A stretch of 64,000 nt of DNA from Lewinella sp. IMCC34183 (GTDB taxonomy: Bacteria; Bacteroidota; Bacteroidia; Chitinophagales; Saprospiraceae). The position numbers were made by a program, and so were the translations under genes. Below, piece by piece: positions 8,593-17,321 of the stretch (positions are counted from its first letter, which is position 1; each line of letters starts with the position of its first letter). Location of the stretch: positions 1,178,001-1,242,000 of the forward strand of contig NZ_QMEM01000001.1 of assembly GCF_003390915.1 (NCBI RefSeq), written 5' to 3'. The notes below the pieces were generated by a model. That model did not search any database and was not told where the DNA came from. It saw only the letters and a program-made list of their open reading frames with translations.

Positions 8593-10128
8593 ATGCGTCA
8601 CCTACCGATCCTCCTTGCCCTTTCCGGGATTCTCTGCACCTGCGCGCCCGCCCCCGAGCCGCCCGCCGAAGTCCCCAGCCTCTCCGAGCTGCCGCTCGTA
8701 CCGCTGCCGGCGGAAATAGAGGACGGTAACGAAAGCAGCTACTACGAAACGTACCAGGGTAGCGTCATGCCCAGCCCCGACCCCACCATCGGCGACGCGC
8801 AGCGTTACCTGCTCGGCCAGCTGCCCGATCTGGTGCTGCCCCTGCAGTTCGACATCACGGACGACCTGGTGGGCGGCGCCTATACGATCCACTTCGGCGA
8901 CGGGGAGATCGAGGTGAATTCCGGCACCCGGGAAGGGATGCTCAACGCGGCCAAGACCCTCGTCCAGGTGCTCCACTTCTCCGGCGCGGACGCGGGTGCG
9001 GTGTATATCTCCGAGGGGACGATCCGGGACGAGCCCCGCTACCCCTACCGCGGCTTTATGCTGGACGTGGCCCGCCACTTCTTTTCCGTGGAGGAGGTCA
9101 AGTCGGTCATCGACCGCATCGCCGCCTATAAGATCAACCACCTGCACCTCCACCTCAGCGACGACCAGGGCTGGCGCATCGAAATCAAGTCGTGGCCCAA
9201 ACTCACCGAGATCGGCGGCCAGAGCGAAGTGGGCGGCACGTCCGGCGGCTTCTACACCCAGGAGGATTACCGGGAGATCGTGGACTACGCCGGCACCCGG
9301 GGCATCACCATCGTGCCCGAGATCGACATGCCGGGCCACACCAACGCCGCACTCTCCGCCTACCCCATCCTCAACGCGGACGGAAAGGCCACCGAGCCGT
9401 ACACCGGCACCCGGGTGGGCTTCAGCACCCTCGATACCGACCAGGACTCGGTGTACACTTTCGTGGACGACGTGGTCCGCGAGATCGGCGCCCTGAGCCC
9501 CGGCCCGTATTTTCACCTCGGCGGCGACGAAAGCGCGGCGACCGACCACGAGGACTACGTGAAGTTCGTCAACGAGGTACAGCAGATCATCCAGCGCAAC
9601 GGCAAGCGGCCCATCGGCTGGGACGAGGTAGCTACCACCCAGCTGGCCGACTCCACCGTAGTCCAGCTGTGGGCCCACCCCGACTACGCCCTCGACGCCA
9701 AGCGCGCCGGCAACGCCGTGCTGATGAGCCCGGCTACGCGCGCCTACCTCGACATGCAGTACGACAGCACCTCCCGCATCGGCCTACACTGGGCGGCCTA
9801 TATCCCGCTCGATTCCGCCTACAACTGGGACCCCGCCGCCCAGGCCGAGGGCATCACCGACGACGATATTCTCGGCATCGAGGCCCCGCTGTGGAGCGAG
9901 ACGGTCACCAATCTGGAGGATATCGACTACCTCACCTTCCCCCGCCTGCTGGCCCTGGCCGAGGTGGGCTGGACCCCGCAGGCCCGGCGCGACTGGGAGC
10001 AATTCCGCCGCCGCGCCGCCGCCCACCAGGAGTGGCTGCGGGCCCAGGGCATCGGCTCTTACGATAGCCCCCGGCTCCGCGTTACGCCGTCCGACACCAC
10101 GGCTTCGGACGCCTTCCCGACCGAGTAG
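8593..10128 (+). CDS. Beta-N-acetylhexosaminidase (GH20)
   Basis: 511 residues. The N-terminus MRHLPILLALSGILCTCAP is a signal peptide, possibly lipoprotein-like. A GH20b-type N-terminal domain (~45-150) precedes the TIM barrel beginning YRGFMLDVARHFF. Conserved GH20 elements are HLHLSDDQGWRIEI, VPEIDMPGHT and the catalytic Asp-Glu pair at ~311-312 in FHLGGDESA; near the end are APLWSE and WT. The enzyme releases terminal GlcNAc/GalNAc from chitin-like or glycan substrates by substrate-assisted catalysis, outside the cytoplasm. It is a single gene between a repeat-bearing spacer and an exported hydrolase. Confidence 0.93.
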   Translation: MRHLPILLALSGILCTCAPAPEPPAEVPSLSELPLVPLPAEIEDGNESSYYETYQGSVMPSPDPTIGDAQRYLLGQLPDLVLPLQFDITDDLVGGAYTIHFGDGEIEVNSGTREGMLNAAKTLVQVLHFSGADAGAVYISEGTIRDEPRYPYRGFMLDVARHFFSVEEVKSVIDRIAAYKINHLHLHLSDDQGWRIEIKSWPKLTEIGGQSEVGGTSGGFYTQEDYREIVDYAGTRGITIVPEIDMPGHTNAALSAYPILNADGKATEPYTGTRVGFSTLDTDQDSVYTFVDDVVREIGALSPGPYFHLGGDESAATDHEDYVKFVNEVQQIIQRNGKRPIGWDEVATTQLADSTVVQLWAHPDYALDAKRAGNAVLMSPATRAYLDMQYDSTSRIGLHWAAYIPLDSAYNWDPAAQAEGITDDDILGIEAPLWSETVTNLEDIDYLTFPRLLALAEVGWTPQARRDWEQFRRRAAAHQEWLRAQGIGSYDSPRLRVTPSDTTASDAFPTE

Positions 10129-10204
10129 CGGTTGTCCGTCCGGGCCCCGCGCCTCCCAGTCGAAAGCCGGCGAATATCCGTGCGCCACGCCCTACTTTGG
10201 GTGC

Positions 10205-11590
10205 ATGAAACCGATTACGCTTCTTATCCTGTGGCTAGCTTCCCTATCCCTGACCGCCCAGCCCACCGAAACCTGGTACGGCATCCTTGTAGCGGGCCCC
10301 AACGAACTACCAATCCGGCTGGACATGCGCGACGGGTCGGGCAGCCTGGTCAGCCCGCGGCAATCCCCGGCCGCAGTTCCGTTTACAGACCTGAGCGTCC
10401 GCGGAGACTCCATAACCTTTATGATAGCCGCTCTGCAACTCAATTATGCGGGCGTCGTCGGCGGAGACAGTCTCTTTGGCACCTTCAGTCAGGGAACCTT
10501 CCATACCGACCTGACCTTTTACCGGACGCCGCCGCCCGGCTACGCCGCCACCGATCCGGCGCCCCGCGTGCGGCCGCAGGAGCCCACCGACTTCCCCTAC
10601 CGCCGCGATACCGTTTCGTTTCCCGGTGGCAGCGCCGAGGTAACGCTTGCCGGTGAGCTTACGCAGCCGGAGGAAGCGCCGCACGCCGTGGTGGTGCTCA
10701 TCTCCGGTTCCGGCCCGCAGGACCGCAACGAAACGCTGGGATCCCCCATCAATCACCGGCCTTTTCTGATCCTGAGTGACTACCTGACCCGCCGGGGCTA
10801 CGCCGTCCTGCGCTACGACGACCGGGGGGTGGGCGAGAGCACGGGAGACTTCGCGGCAGCCACTTCCGCCGACTTCGCCGAGGACGCGGCCGCGGCCGTC
10901 GGCTACCTGCGGGGCCGGCCCGAATTCGCCGGGTTGCCGCTGGGCCTCATCGGGCACAGCGAAGGCGGCATGATAGCGCCGATGGTGGCCGGCGCTACGC
11001 CGGAGGTCGACTTCCTCGTACTGCTGGCCGGTCCGGGAATCGACATCGACAGCGTGATGCTGGAGCAGCGGCGACGGATCAACGGCACCGGCGGCTCCGA
11101 CGAACCGGTGGTCCGCGCCGCCTATGCCTACCTCAAGTACCACGCAGCGGCGGACTCGGCGAGCCTGGCTAGCGGACTGCGGGACACTATATACACGGCC
11201 CTGGCCGGAATGCCCGCCAGCTTCCGGGAATCCGTCACGGACTCTACCGCCTACGCGGCCGCCTACGTGCAGTCCCTGACCGCACCTTGGATGCGGTACT
11301 TCCTGGCCTTCCGCCCCGGCGAGTACCTGGAGCAAGTCACCGTACCGGTACTGGCGCTGAACGGCGCCCTGGATACCCAGGTGGACGCCGACGCCAACCT
11401 AGCCGGCGTCGAGGCCGCGCTCGACCGTACAGGCAACGCCGACGTGACGATTGAATCCCTTCCGGGCCTCAACCACCTTTTTCAGCCCGCCGACAGCGGA
11501 TTGCCGCAGGAGTACGGCGACATCGAGGTGACCTTTGCCCCCGAGGCGCTGGACCGGATCGGTGCCTGGCTGGATGCCCGCTTCCGGTAG
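10205..11590 (+). CDS. Secreted alpha/beta hydrolase (YqjL/EstX-like, N-terminal beta domain)
   Basis: 461 residues with signal peptide MKPITLLILWLASLSLTAQ. A small N-terminal beta domain (~20-105) is followed by an alpha/beta hydrolase fold with oxyanion motif LISGSGPQDRN, the nucleophile Ser252 in GHSEGG, a probable acid in NGALDTQVD, and His424 in LNHLFQ. This layout (ISGSGPQDRDE...GHSEGG) is common in exported Bacteroidota esterases or peptidases of the 'alpha/beta hydrolase family protein' type. The substrate cannot be told from sequence. It starts 76 bp after the GH20 gene and is probably co-expressed with it or has its own weak promoter (CTACTTTG just upstream). Confidence 0.88.
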   Translation: MKPITLLILWLASLSLTAQPTETWYGILVAGPNELPIRLDMRDGSGSLVSPRQSPAAVPFTDLSVRGDSITFMIAALQLNYAGVVGGDSLFGTFSQGTFHTDLTFYRTPPPGYAATDPAPRVRPQEPTDFPYRRDTVSFPGGSAEVTLAGELTQPEEAPHAVVVLISGSGPQDRNETLGSPINHRPFLILSDYLTRRGYAVLRYDDRGVGESTGDFAAATSADFAEDAAAAVGYLRGRPEFAGLPLGLIGHSEGGMIAPMVAGATPEVDFLVLLAGPGIDIDSVMLEQRRRINGTGGSDEPVVRAAYAYLKYHAAADSASLASGLRDTIYTALAGMPASFRESVTDSTAYAAAYVQSLTAPWMRYFLAFRPGEYLEQVTVPVLALNGALDTQVDADANLAGVEAALDRTGNADVTIESLPGLNHLFQPADSGLPQEYGDIEVTFAPEALDRIGAWLDARFR

Positions 11591-11651
11591 GGGCGGGGGC
11601 ACCGGACCCTAGATCCGCTAAAATCGTAAGTTAGTCCTCCAATCTACCTCC

Positions 11652-12959
11652 ATGAAGCGCCGCGCCTTCCTCCAAACCGCCCCCGCCCTCTTCACGCTAC
11701 CACTAGCCGCCCGGCCGGTGGCGGCCGCTCCCCGTCGTGTGGCCCTTATCGGCTGCGGCTGGTACGGCAAGAGTGACCTGATGCGCCTCCTGCAGGTTGC
11801 CGACGTGGAGGTAGTAGGATTGTGCGACGTCGACCGCCACATGCTGGAGGGTGCCGATGCCCTGCTCCGGAAGCGCAAGCCCGGTGCCGCGCCCCGGTTG
11901 TTCGGCGACTACCGGGAGCTGCTGCGCGACGTACAGCCGGAGATCGTCCTTATCGGTACGCCCGACCACTGGCACGCCCTCACGGCTATCGCCGCCATCG
12001 AGGCGGGGGCCCACGTCTACCTGCAAAAGCCGGTGGGCGTGGACGTACGGGAGTGCGAGGCCGTGCTCGACGCCGCCCGCTACCACGGCCGCGTGGTGCA
12101 GGTGGGACTGCAGCGCCGCAGCACCCCCCACCTGGTACAGGCCAAGCGCGACATCGTCGATGCCGGCAAGCTGGGTACCGTAGCCCACGTGGAGCTCTGC
12201 TGCTACTACCCGATGCGGGATACCGCCGTACGGGAAATGGAGGAGGTGCCGACCTTCTTCGACTACGACCGCTGGACGGGCCCCGCGCCACTGCTCCCCT
12301 ACCGGGGGCTCCCCCACCGACGCTGGCGTTCTTTCTGGGCGTACGGCAACGGGATCGTGGGGGATATGTGCGTGCACATGTTCGATATGGCCCGGTGGAT
12401 GCTCGATCTCGGCTGGCCGCTGGAGGTCAGCAGCACGGGCGGTATCTACGTGCAGACGGAAGCCGACGCCACCATCACCGATACCCAGCATGTAGTATTC
12501 GAGTACGACGGCCTGAGCTGCGTATGGCAGCACCGCAGCTGGGGCAAGGCCCCCGACCCGGAATTCCCCTGGGCCATGACGCTGTACGGAGACCGGGGCA
12601 CCCTGCAGGCCGACCCCTACAAGTATGTATTCACGCCCCACGGGGGCGAACCCGTGCGGGTAGAGGCCGTCTACGAGCGGGAGGCGTTCCCCGAGGACGT
12701 AACGGAGGAGGGCATCGAGATCCACGCGGCGCCCGCTACCCGCGCGCATATGAAGGATTTCCTGGACGCTATAGCCACCGGCCGGCGGCCGATAGCCGAC
12801 ATCGAGGAGGGGGTGATTTCCTCCGCCGCCTGCATCCTGGGCAACGTGTCGATGCTCACGGGAGGACCGCTCAGCTATGCCCCCGAGGCGCGGTCCCTCC
12901 GCGGTGGCGACCCTACCCTGCTGGCCCGGCCGTACCGGGGACCGTACCAACGGCCCTAG
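11652..12959 (+). CDS. Tat-exported Gfo/Idh/MocA-family oxidoreductase
   Basis: 435 residues. The N-terminus MKRRAFLQTAPALFTLPLAA has a twin-arginine motif (RRAFLQ) and hydrophobic stretch, so the protein is probably folded with NAD(P) before export. The Rossmann domain starts VALIGCGWYGKSD; the family lysine is in YLQKPVGVD and a middle GFO_IDH_MocA C-terminal domain follows (~150-400). Such Tat-secreted members are common in Bacteroidota and Planctomycetes and act on sugars or glycans, some with tightly bound cofactor. The start was chosen for the Tat signal. Substrate unknown. The following gene starts 19 bp downstream. Confidence 0.9.
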   Translation: MKRRAFLQTAPALFTLPLAARPVAAAPRRVALIGCGWYGKSDLMRLLQVADVEVVGLCDVDRHMLEGADALLRKRKPGAAPRLFGDYRELLRDVQPEIVLIGTPDHWHALTAIAAIEAGAHVYLQKPVGVDVRECEAVLDAARYHGRVVQVGLQRRSTPHLVQAKRDIVDAGKLGTVAHVELCCYYPMRDTAVREMEEVPTFFDYDRWTGPAPLLPYRGLPHRRWRSFWAYGNGIVGDMCVHMFDMARWMLDLGWPLEVSSTGGIYVQTEADATITDTQHVVFEYDGLSCVWQHRSWGKAPDPEFPWAMTLYGDRGTLQADPYKYVFTPHGGEPVRVEAVYEREAFPEDVTEEGIEIHAAPATRAHMKDFLDAIATGRRPIADIEEGVISSAACILGNVSMLTGGPLSYAPEARSLRGGDPTLLARPYRGPYQRP

Positions 12960-12965
12960 GCGGAC

Positions 12966-12973
12966 TATCTTCG
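12966..12973 (+). promoter_or_regulatory. -7 element TATCTTCG giving a near-leaderless start
   Basis: TATCTTCG resembles TAnnTTTG and lies just 5 bp before the ATG at 12979. If used, transcription would start at or next to the start codon. The same octamer precedes the PpiD-like gene at 36558. Confidence 0.4.
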
Positions 12974-12978
12974 CGGCC

Positions 12979-14031
12979 ATGTCGCAATCCCTGACGAACG
13001 TGCTGAAATTCGTGGTCTTCGTAGGCCTCGGTTTCGGTATCCTCTACCTCGTGTACCGTAACCAGCAGACCGCCTACGCGGCCGATTGCGCCCTGCGGGG
13101 CGTAGCCGACGGTGAGTGCAGCCTGCTCGATAAGGTATGGCGCGATTTCACCGGGGTGAACTTCTTCTGGTTATTTATGACGCTGCTGGCGTTCTGCGTG
13201 AGTAACCTTAGCCGCTCGCTGCGCTGGAACATGCTGCTGCGCACCTTCGGCAAGCGGCCGCGGCTGATCAACGCCTTCCTAACCATCAACCTGGGGTACC
13301 TGGCCAACCTCGGTTTCCCGCGGCTGGGGGAGATCGTGCGGCCGGCGGCCATGGCCCGCTACGAGAAGATCAAGGTGGAGCGGGTGGTCGGTACCGTGGT
13401 GGTGGGCCGCATGGTCGACGTGATCTGCCTGCTTTCGCTGTCGGGCCTGACGCTGCTGCTGGCCGGCGACCGGATCTGGGCGTGGCTGGTAGAGAACGCA
13501 TCGATCGGCGGCCGGCTGGCGGGCCTGGAGTGGCTCCTGACCAGCATTGCCGTGCTGCTCATCGGCGGCCTGGCCCTGGCCTGGTTCCAGCGGCGGCGGA
13601 TCGCCGCCACGCGCCTGGGGGGCAAATTCACGGCGATCGTACGGGGCTTCGTCGACGGGATACGCACCATCGCCACGGTCGACCGCCCCTGGCTGTTCGT
13701 GTTGCACAGCCTGAATATCTGGGTGATGTACTACCTGATGACGCTCTTCGTCTTTTTGGCCTACGGGCCCACCTCGCAGCTCGGCCCGCTGGCCGCGCTT
13801 ACCACCTTCGTATCCGGCGGCTGGGGCATCGTGATCCCGAGCCCCGGCGGCATGGGTAGCTACCACTACCTGGCGCAGAGTGCGCTTTCGCTGTACGGCG
13901 TGCCGGGTGAGGATGGCTTCGCTTGGGCGAATATCTCTTTCTTTTCCATCAATATCGGCTGTAACGTGTTGATCGGCTTGGTAGCCCTATTGTTCCTCCC
14001 CCGGATCAACCGGAACTACGACCCTTCGTAA
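12979..14031 (+). CDS. Lysylphosphatidylglycerol synthetase-like/UPF0104 membrane protein
   Basis: 350 residues, integral membrane with about eight hydrophobic segments (e.g. FVVFVGLGFGILYLVY, FFWLFMTLLAFCVSNLS, near-C-terminal VLIGLVALLFLP). Family hallmarks are RSLRWNMLLRTFG, NLGFPRLGEIVRPA, VVGRMVDVICLL and PSPGGMGSYH, typical of the YbhN/AglD/MprF-N group (LPG_synthase_TM). Relatives flip or handle lipids in the inner membrane. The start at ATG 12979 was chosen over an earlier frame that would overlap the upstream gene. It is directly followed by a site-2 protease gene (10-bp gap). Exact lipid substrate unknown. Confidence 0.85.
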   Translation: MSQSLTNVLKFVVFVGLGFGILYLVYRNQQTAYAADCALRGVADGECSLLDKVWRDFTGVNFFWLFMTLLAFCVSNLSRSLRWNMLLRTFGKRPRLINAFLTINLGYLANLGFPRLGEIVRPAAMARYEKIKVERVVGTVVVGRMVDVICLLSLSGLTLLLAGDRIWAWLVENASIGGRLAGLEWLLTSIAVLLIGGLALAWFQRRRIAATRLGGKFTAIVRGFVDGIRTIATVDRPWLFVLHSLNIWVMYYLMTLFVFLAYGPTSQLGPLAALTTFVSGGWGIVIPSPGGMGSYHYLAQSALSLYGVPGEDGFAWANISFFSINIGCNVLIGLVALLFLPRINRNYDPS

Positions 14032-14041
14032 AGCACGCATC

Positions 14042-15184
14042 TTGTTTCGCACCTGGCGCATCGGCCGCATTTTCGGGGTACCTACCGAGTTGCACTGGTC
14101 CTTCCTACTCGTTCCGGCGGCGATCTTCTTCTACGCCTATCACCCGCAAACGGGGCTGCGCTGGACGCAGGTGCAGTGGTGGTCGGGAATCAGCGCGCTG
14201 CTGTTCCTCTTCGTGTTGATCCACGAGCTCGGGCACGCGCTGACGGCCCGGGCGCGGGGGGTACACGCCGAAAAGATCGTACTGTTTCCGCTCGGTGGCG
14301 GGGCCCTGATCCCGGAGGAGCCCGCACGAACCTTCGACCAGGTACTGATCTACGCCGCCGGCCCCCTGGCCAATATCCTGCTGGCGGTGGTGGCCCTGCC
14401 CCTGCTGCTGTGGCAACCGAACGGTGCCTACCTGCTGCGTTTTTACCTCAACCCCTTCGGAAATCTGGTGGTACTGCCCAGCCTGACGGAGCAACTGCTC
14501 GGTATCACGCTGGCCGTCAATGCCGTCCTGGCGATTGGCAACCTGTTGCCCGCCTACCCCCTGGACGGTGGTCGTATTCTGCGCGCTGTCCTCCGTGGTG
14601 CGCTCGGGGAGCGTAGGGCAACGGTGGTCACGACGCTCCTGGGCATCGTGGTGGGGGGCGGACTGATCGGCTTGTCCTTCTACCTGGGCGATCCGCTCCT
14701 CGGGCTCAGTGCGCTATTCATCGTCTCCTTTTCGACCATCGAGCTCAACCGGGGGTGGCAAAGGCGGAGGCTATCGCGCAGCGAACTCGACGACGTACTG
14801 CGGCCGGTCGGTACCCCGCGACTGTACGCGGCAGACCCCGTGTTCCGGGCGCGGGCCCTCTTCTCCGGCACCGACGCGAAGGTCCTGCCGGTGTACGACA
14901 ACTACAACCAACTGAGTGGTTTCGTGGAACGGGAAGTACTGCAGCGGGAGGCGGTGCGGGAGCACCCGGTGTCCTTCTATTACGAAGCGGAGTTTATCAC
15001 CGGAAGGCGCGACGACAACCTGCTGGAACTTACCGAGCGCATCGTAGCGGCCAACGTATACGGCGCGGCGATATACGAAGCCGGCGAGGTGGTGGGATTC
15101 GTCTTTACGGAAGACGTGATCCGGCTGCTGGACCGGTCGCGACGTAGGTTCTACAAGCGGTTTAAAGCCCCAGCTTCGCCTTGA
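14042..15184 (+). CDS. Site-2 protease family zinc metalloprotease (M50) with degenerate CBS region
   Basis: 380 residues from a TTG start 10 bp after the preceding stop. The multi-pass N-terminal part has the HExxH motif (His61-His65, IHELGHALTA) and the second metal motif with Asp175 (PAYPLDGGRILRAVL). The C-terminal ~140 residues (ELDDVLRPV...VLPVYDNYNQLSGFV, VVGFVFTEDVIRLL) look like a weakly conserved CBS pair. It belongs to the Rip/SpoIVFB-like M50B group that cuts within the membrane; targets unknown. The gene ends 23 bp inside the convergent ompH gene. Confidence 0.88.
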   Translation: MFRTWRIGRIFGVPTELHWSFLLVPAAIFFYAYHPQTGLRWTQVQWWSGISALLFLFVLIHELGHALTARARGVHAEKIVLFPLGGGALIPEEPARTFDQVLIYAAGPLANILLAVVALPLLLWQPNGAYLLRFYLNPFGNLVVLPSLTEQLLGITLAVNAVLAIGNLLPAYPLDGGRILRAVLRGALGERRATVVTTLLGIVVGGGLIGLSFYLGDPLLGLSALFIVSFSTIELNRGWQRRRLSRSELDDVLRPVGTPRLYAADPVFRARALFSGTDAKVLPVYDNYNQLSGFVEREVLQREAVREHPVSFYYEAEFITGRRDDNLLELTERIVAANVYGAAIYEAGEVVGFVFTEDVIRLLDRSRRRFYKRFKAPASP

Positions 15185-15659
15185 CCAAGGGCATCAGGTC
15201 GACGGCATCCTCCGCGTACAATACCGTATTGAACTGGGAAGTATCGAAGACCAACAGGTACCCTTTCTCTTCCGCTACCTGGGTCACGGCGGCGCGGGCC
15301 GTTTCGAGGATGGGCCCCAAAAGTTCCTGGCGCTTGCGTGCGACGTCGGACTGCATCTGCCGCTCGAACTGCATGATCTTTTGGCGCTCACCGTCAAGTT
15401 CGGCCCGCAGTTTCTCGAGCTCGACCGGCGGCAGGTCGTCTACCTGGGTTTCGATGTCGGTGACGCGCTGCCGCAGTTTGTTGACCATCTCCTCTCCCTG
15501 CTTTGTCAACTGCTTGCCGTAGGTCTCCAGTTCCTTGTCGGCCGCCTCCGTACCAGGCATCTGGGCGATGAGGTTACCGAAATTGAGGTGACCATACTGC
15601 TGGGCTTGGAGCGAGAAGCAGGCAAAGGCCAGGGCGGCGGTAAGAAGGAAGTGGCGCAT
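15162..15659 (-). CDS. OmpH/Skp-family periplasmic chaperone
   Basis: 165 residues: signal peptide (MRHFLLTAALAFACFSLQAQ), then a short beta strand (YGHLNFGNLIAQMPGTEAAD), a long charged coiled-coil hairpin (~45-120) and a C-terminal strand pair (GYLLVFDTSQFNTVLYAEDAVDLMPLVKAKLGL). This is the Skp/OmpH layout; length is normal. It holds unfolded outer-membrane proteins in the periplasm. Its 3' end overlaps the site-2 protease gene tail-to-tail by 23 bp. It is monocistronic here, not beside bamA. Confidence 0.9.
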   Translation of the reverse strand: MRHFLLTAALAFACFSLQAQQYGHLNFGNLIAQMPGTEAADKELETYGKQLTKQGEEMVNKLRQRVTDIETQVDDLPPVELEKLRAELDGERQKIMQFERQMQSDVARKRQELLGPILETARAAVTQVAEEKGYLLVFDTSQFNTVLYAEDAVDLMPLVKAKLGL

Positions 15660-15832
15660 AGGTCGGTTCAGTTATGTTAGGCGGCGAAGATACGGGTAGG
15701 TACCGGGGCGGGGTCGTAAGGCGACGTTAAAGCGTCATTGTTCGGGACCTGCTCTATTTAAAACTATTTGTTGGTTTTATTGGAATTGTAAAACGGGATG
15801 CCGTACCTTGTGGCCCGAGATAATACTACCGC

Positions 15833-16549
15833 ATGAATCTTCCCATCCCCCGCACGTGGCGCGTCTACCTCGAGGACCTGTACCGCCGGATCCACCGGCA
15901 GGTGACCAGCCCCTGGACCAAGCTGTCCGTCTTGTTGGTTTTGGGTATCCTGGTCACCCGCAACGAACTGAGCTTCTCCCTCAGCCTCAACGGCGGTGAC
16001 CTGTTCGGCCTGCGTTCCGCTTCCGTCTTCGACCGGCCAGCGACGGACGCCGCGACCGCCAGTTTTGCTTCCTTTACAGGGGGCAATCGCAGCTGGTCAG
16101 CCCGCGAACTTGAGCAGCTGGCCTACGTAGAAGCTTACCAGGACATCGCCCTGCGGGAAATGCGCAAATCCGGCATCCCCGCCAGTATCACCCTGGCCCA
16201 GGGTTTGCTGGAGAGCGGCATCGGACGGAGCACCCTGGCGACGAAAAACAACAACCACTTCGGGTTGAAGTGCTTCAGCAAGAGCTGTAAGGCGGGCCAC
16301 TGCAGCAACCACAGCGACGATCACCACAAGGACTTCTTCCGCATTTTCCGTTCGCCGGAAGAAAGCTACCGGGCACACAGCGATCTGCTGAAGAAGGACC
16401 GCTACCGAAAACTCTTCCGCCTCGACCCCACCGACTACCGCGGCTGGGCCCGGGGCCTCAGTGAAGCCGGCTACGCCACCGACCCGCGCTACGCCGATAA
16501 GCTCATCCGCATGATCGAGACCCTTGGCCTCCACCGGCTGGATGCGTAA
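15833..16549 (+). CDS. Glucosaminidase-domain (GH73) peptidoglycan hydrolase
   Basis: 238 residues. One N-terminal membrane segment (KLSVLLVLGILVT) anchors a periplasmic domain. The GH73/mannosyl-glycoprotein endo-beta-N-acetylglucosaminidase fold starts ~95: ASITLAQGLLESGIGRS holds the catalytic Glu, followed by NNHFGLKC, FFRIFRSPEESYRAHSDLL and YATDPRYADKLIRMIE. It cleaves between GlcNAc and MurNAc in the wall. Three cysteines in the LKCFSKSCKAGHC stretch are common in Bacteroidota members. A TTG-N21-TACCTTG promoter-like pair (15780-15810) and a strong terminator bracket the gene, so it is monocistronic. Confidence 0.9.
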   Translation: MNLPIPRTWRVYLEDLYRRIHRQVTSPWTKLSVLLVLGILVTRNELSFSLSLNGGDLFGLRSASVFDRPATDAATASFASFTGGNRSWSARELEQLAYVEAYQDIALREMRKSGIPASITLAQGLLESGIGRSTLATKNNNHFGLKCFSKSCKAGHCSNHSDDHHKDFFRIFRSPEESYRAHSDLLKKDRYRKLFRLDPTDYRGWARGLSEAGYATDPRYADKLIRMIETLGLHRLDA

Positions 16550-16583
16550 GAAATTTAGGTTTGACGTTTTGAGTGTATATCAG

Positions 16584-16611
16584 GCCCACCCGCTCAGGTG
16601 GGCTTTTTTTT
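16584..16611 (+). terminator. Rho-independent terminator of the glucosaminidase gene
   Basis: Perfect 7-bp stem GCCCACC/GGTGGGC with a 6-nt loop followed by eight T residues. Confidence 0.92.
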
Positions 16612-16619
16612 GGCAGCCC

Positions 16620-16985
16620 TCAGTCGAGCCCCAGCCAATTTGCGAGCTTTTCCCGGACTTCACGCTCCTCTACCGGCTGCAGGCGCCCCAGCGCGGCGGG
16701 TTGCAGGGCGGCTTTGTTGATGGACTGAATGGCGTCGACGGCCGCATACATGCGGTGGGGAAGACGGGTCACTCCCCCCGGCGTTGGAACCAGCGGTACC
16801 CGAAAGGGGTCGCGGTCGGCGTGGGGGCCGGCGTCGATAACGGGAAGAAAAGATAGGTTCTTGACCTCGTGCCGGTGGTTCAGCGCCGTACTGGACAGGC
16901 AGACCACGTAGTGGAAGGGAAGGGTAAAGTCGGCGCGCAGGGCGTAAACGTGGAAACGGTCAAAGGTCAAGCTGGTAGGCGGCAT
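16620..16985 (-). CDS. Putative MazF/PemK-like protein
   Basis: 121 residues. The fold is suggested by an N-terminal strand pattern (FHVYALRADF, YVVCLSS) and a C-terminal AVDAIQSINKAALQPAALG followed by EVREKLANWLGLD, which resembles the MazF family end (VDQIRTVDKSRL...RIG.L....EV..AL...LGL). The usual N-terminal G-D-V/W start and RPVVV arginine are not evident, so catalytic activity is uncertain. ATG 16985 was chosen; another in-frame ATG is 10 codons upstream. It overlaps the end of a small upstream frame, as toxin genes often overlap antitoxins. A diverged or inactive toxin or an unrelated protein remains possible. Confidence 0.5.
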   Translation of the reverse strand: MPPTSLTFDRFHVYALRADFTLPFHYVVCLSSTALNHRHEVKNLSFLPVIDAGPHADRDPFRVPLVPTPGGVTRLPHRMYAAVDAIQSINKAALQPAALGRLQPVEEREVREKLANWLGLD

Positions 16986-17283
16986 GTGCGGCGTAGAACG
17001 CCTGGAATGCATCACAAAGTTGCAGGCTTTCGTCCCGGTTGCGCCGGAATTCCTCCTGCTGTCGCTGCGCGGCGGTGTGGGATTTCGCTACGGGGGCCCG
17101 ATGCCCCTCGGCGGGCTGCTCTTCGCCCTGCGCGGGATCGGGAGCGCCAGCGCTCAGTCTTTCAAAATTACCTGTATTCAATTTGCAACCTTTATTCAAG
17201 AAGTTAACCGACGGACGCTGAAGTAGTTGACCGTGGTTTCGAAACGCTACTAAGGTAGAAAAATTATTCGATCGCATCACCAC
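16960..17283 (-). CDS. Small hypothetical protein, possible partner of the MazF-like gene
   Basis: Open frame of up to 107 residues. Only the C-terminal part (AQRQQEEFRRNRDESLQLCDAFQAFYAAHAAYQLDL) looks protein-like: helical, charged and followed by an overlapping gene. The start is unclear. The 5' part is AT-rich, and a -7 element (17163-17170) lies inside the frame, while the only later start-like codon is a TTG at about 17179-17181. If the promoter is real, the translated product must begin elsewhere. An antitoxin role is inferred only from position. Confidence 0.35.
   Translation of the reverse strand: MVMRSNNFSTLVAFRNHGQLLQRPSVNFLNKGCKLNTGNFERLSAGAPDPAQGEEQPAEGHRAPVAKSHTAAQRQQEEFRRNRDESLQLCDAFQAFYAAHAAYQLDL
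17163..17170 (-). promoter_or_regulatory. -7 element TAATTTTG upstream of the MazF-like gene
   Basis: Perfect TAnnTTTG match on the minus strand in a locally AT-rich patch; no good -33 box at 19-21 bp. Confidence 0.45.
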
Positions 17284-17321
17284 CCGAGAAATCGGATTGG
17301 GTCCCGGGTGGGGGCGGGTAC

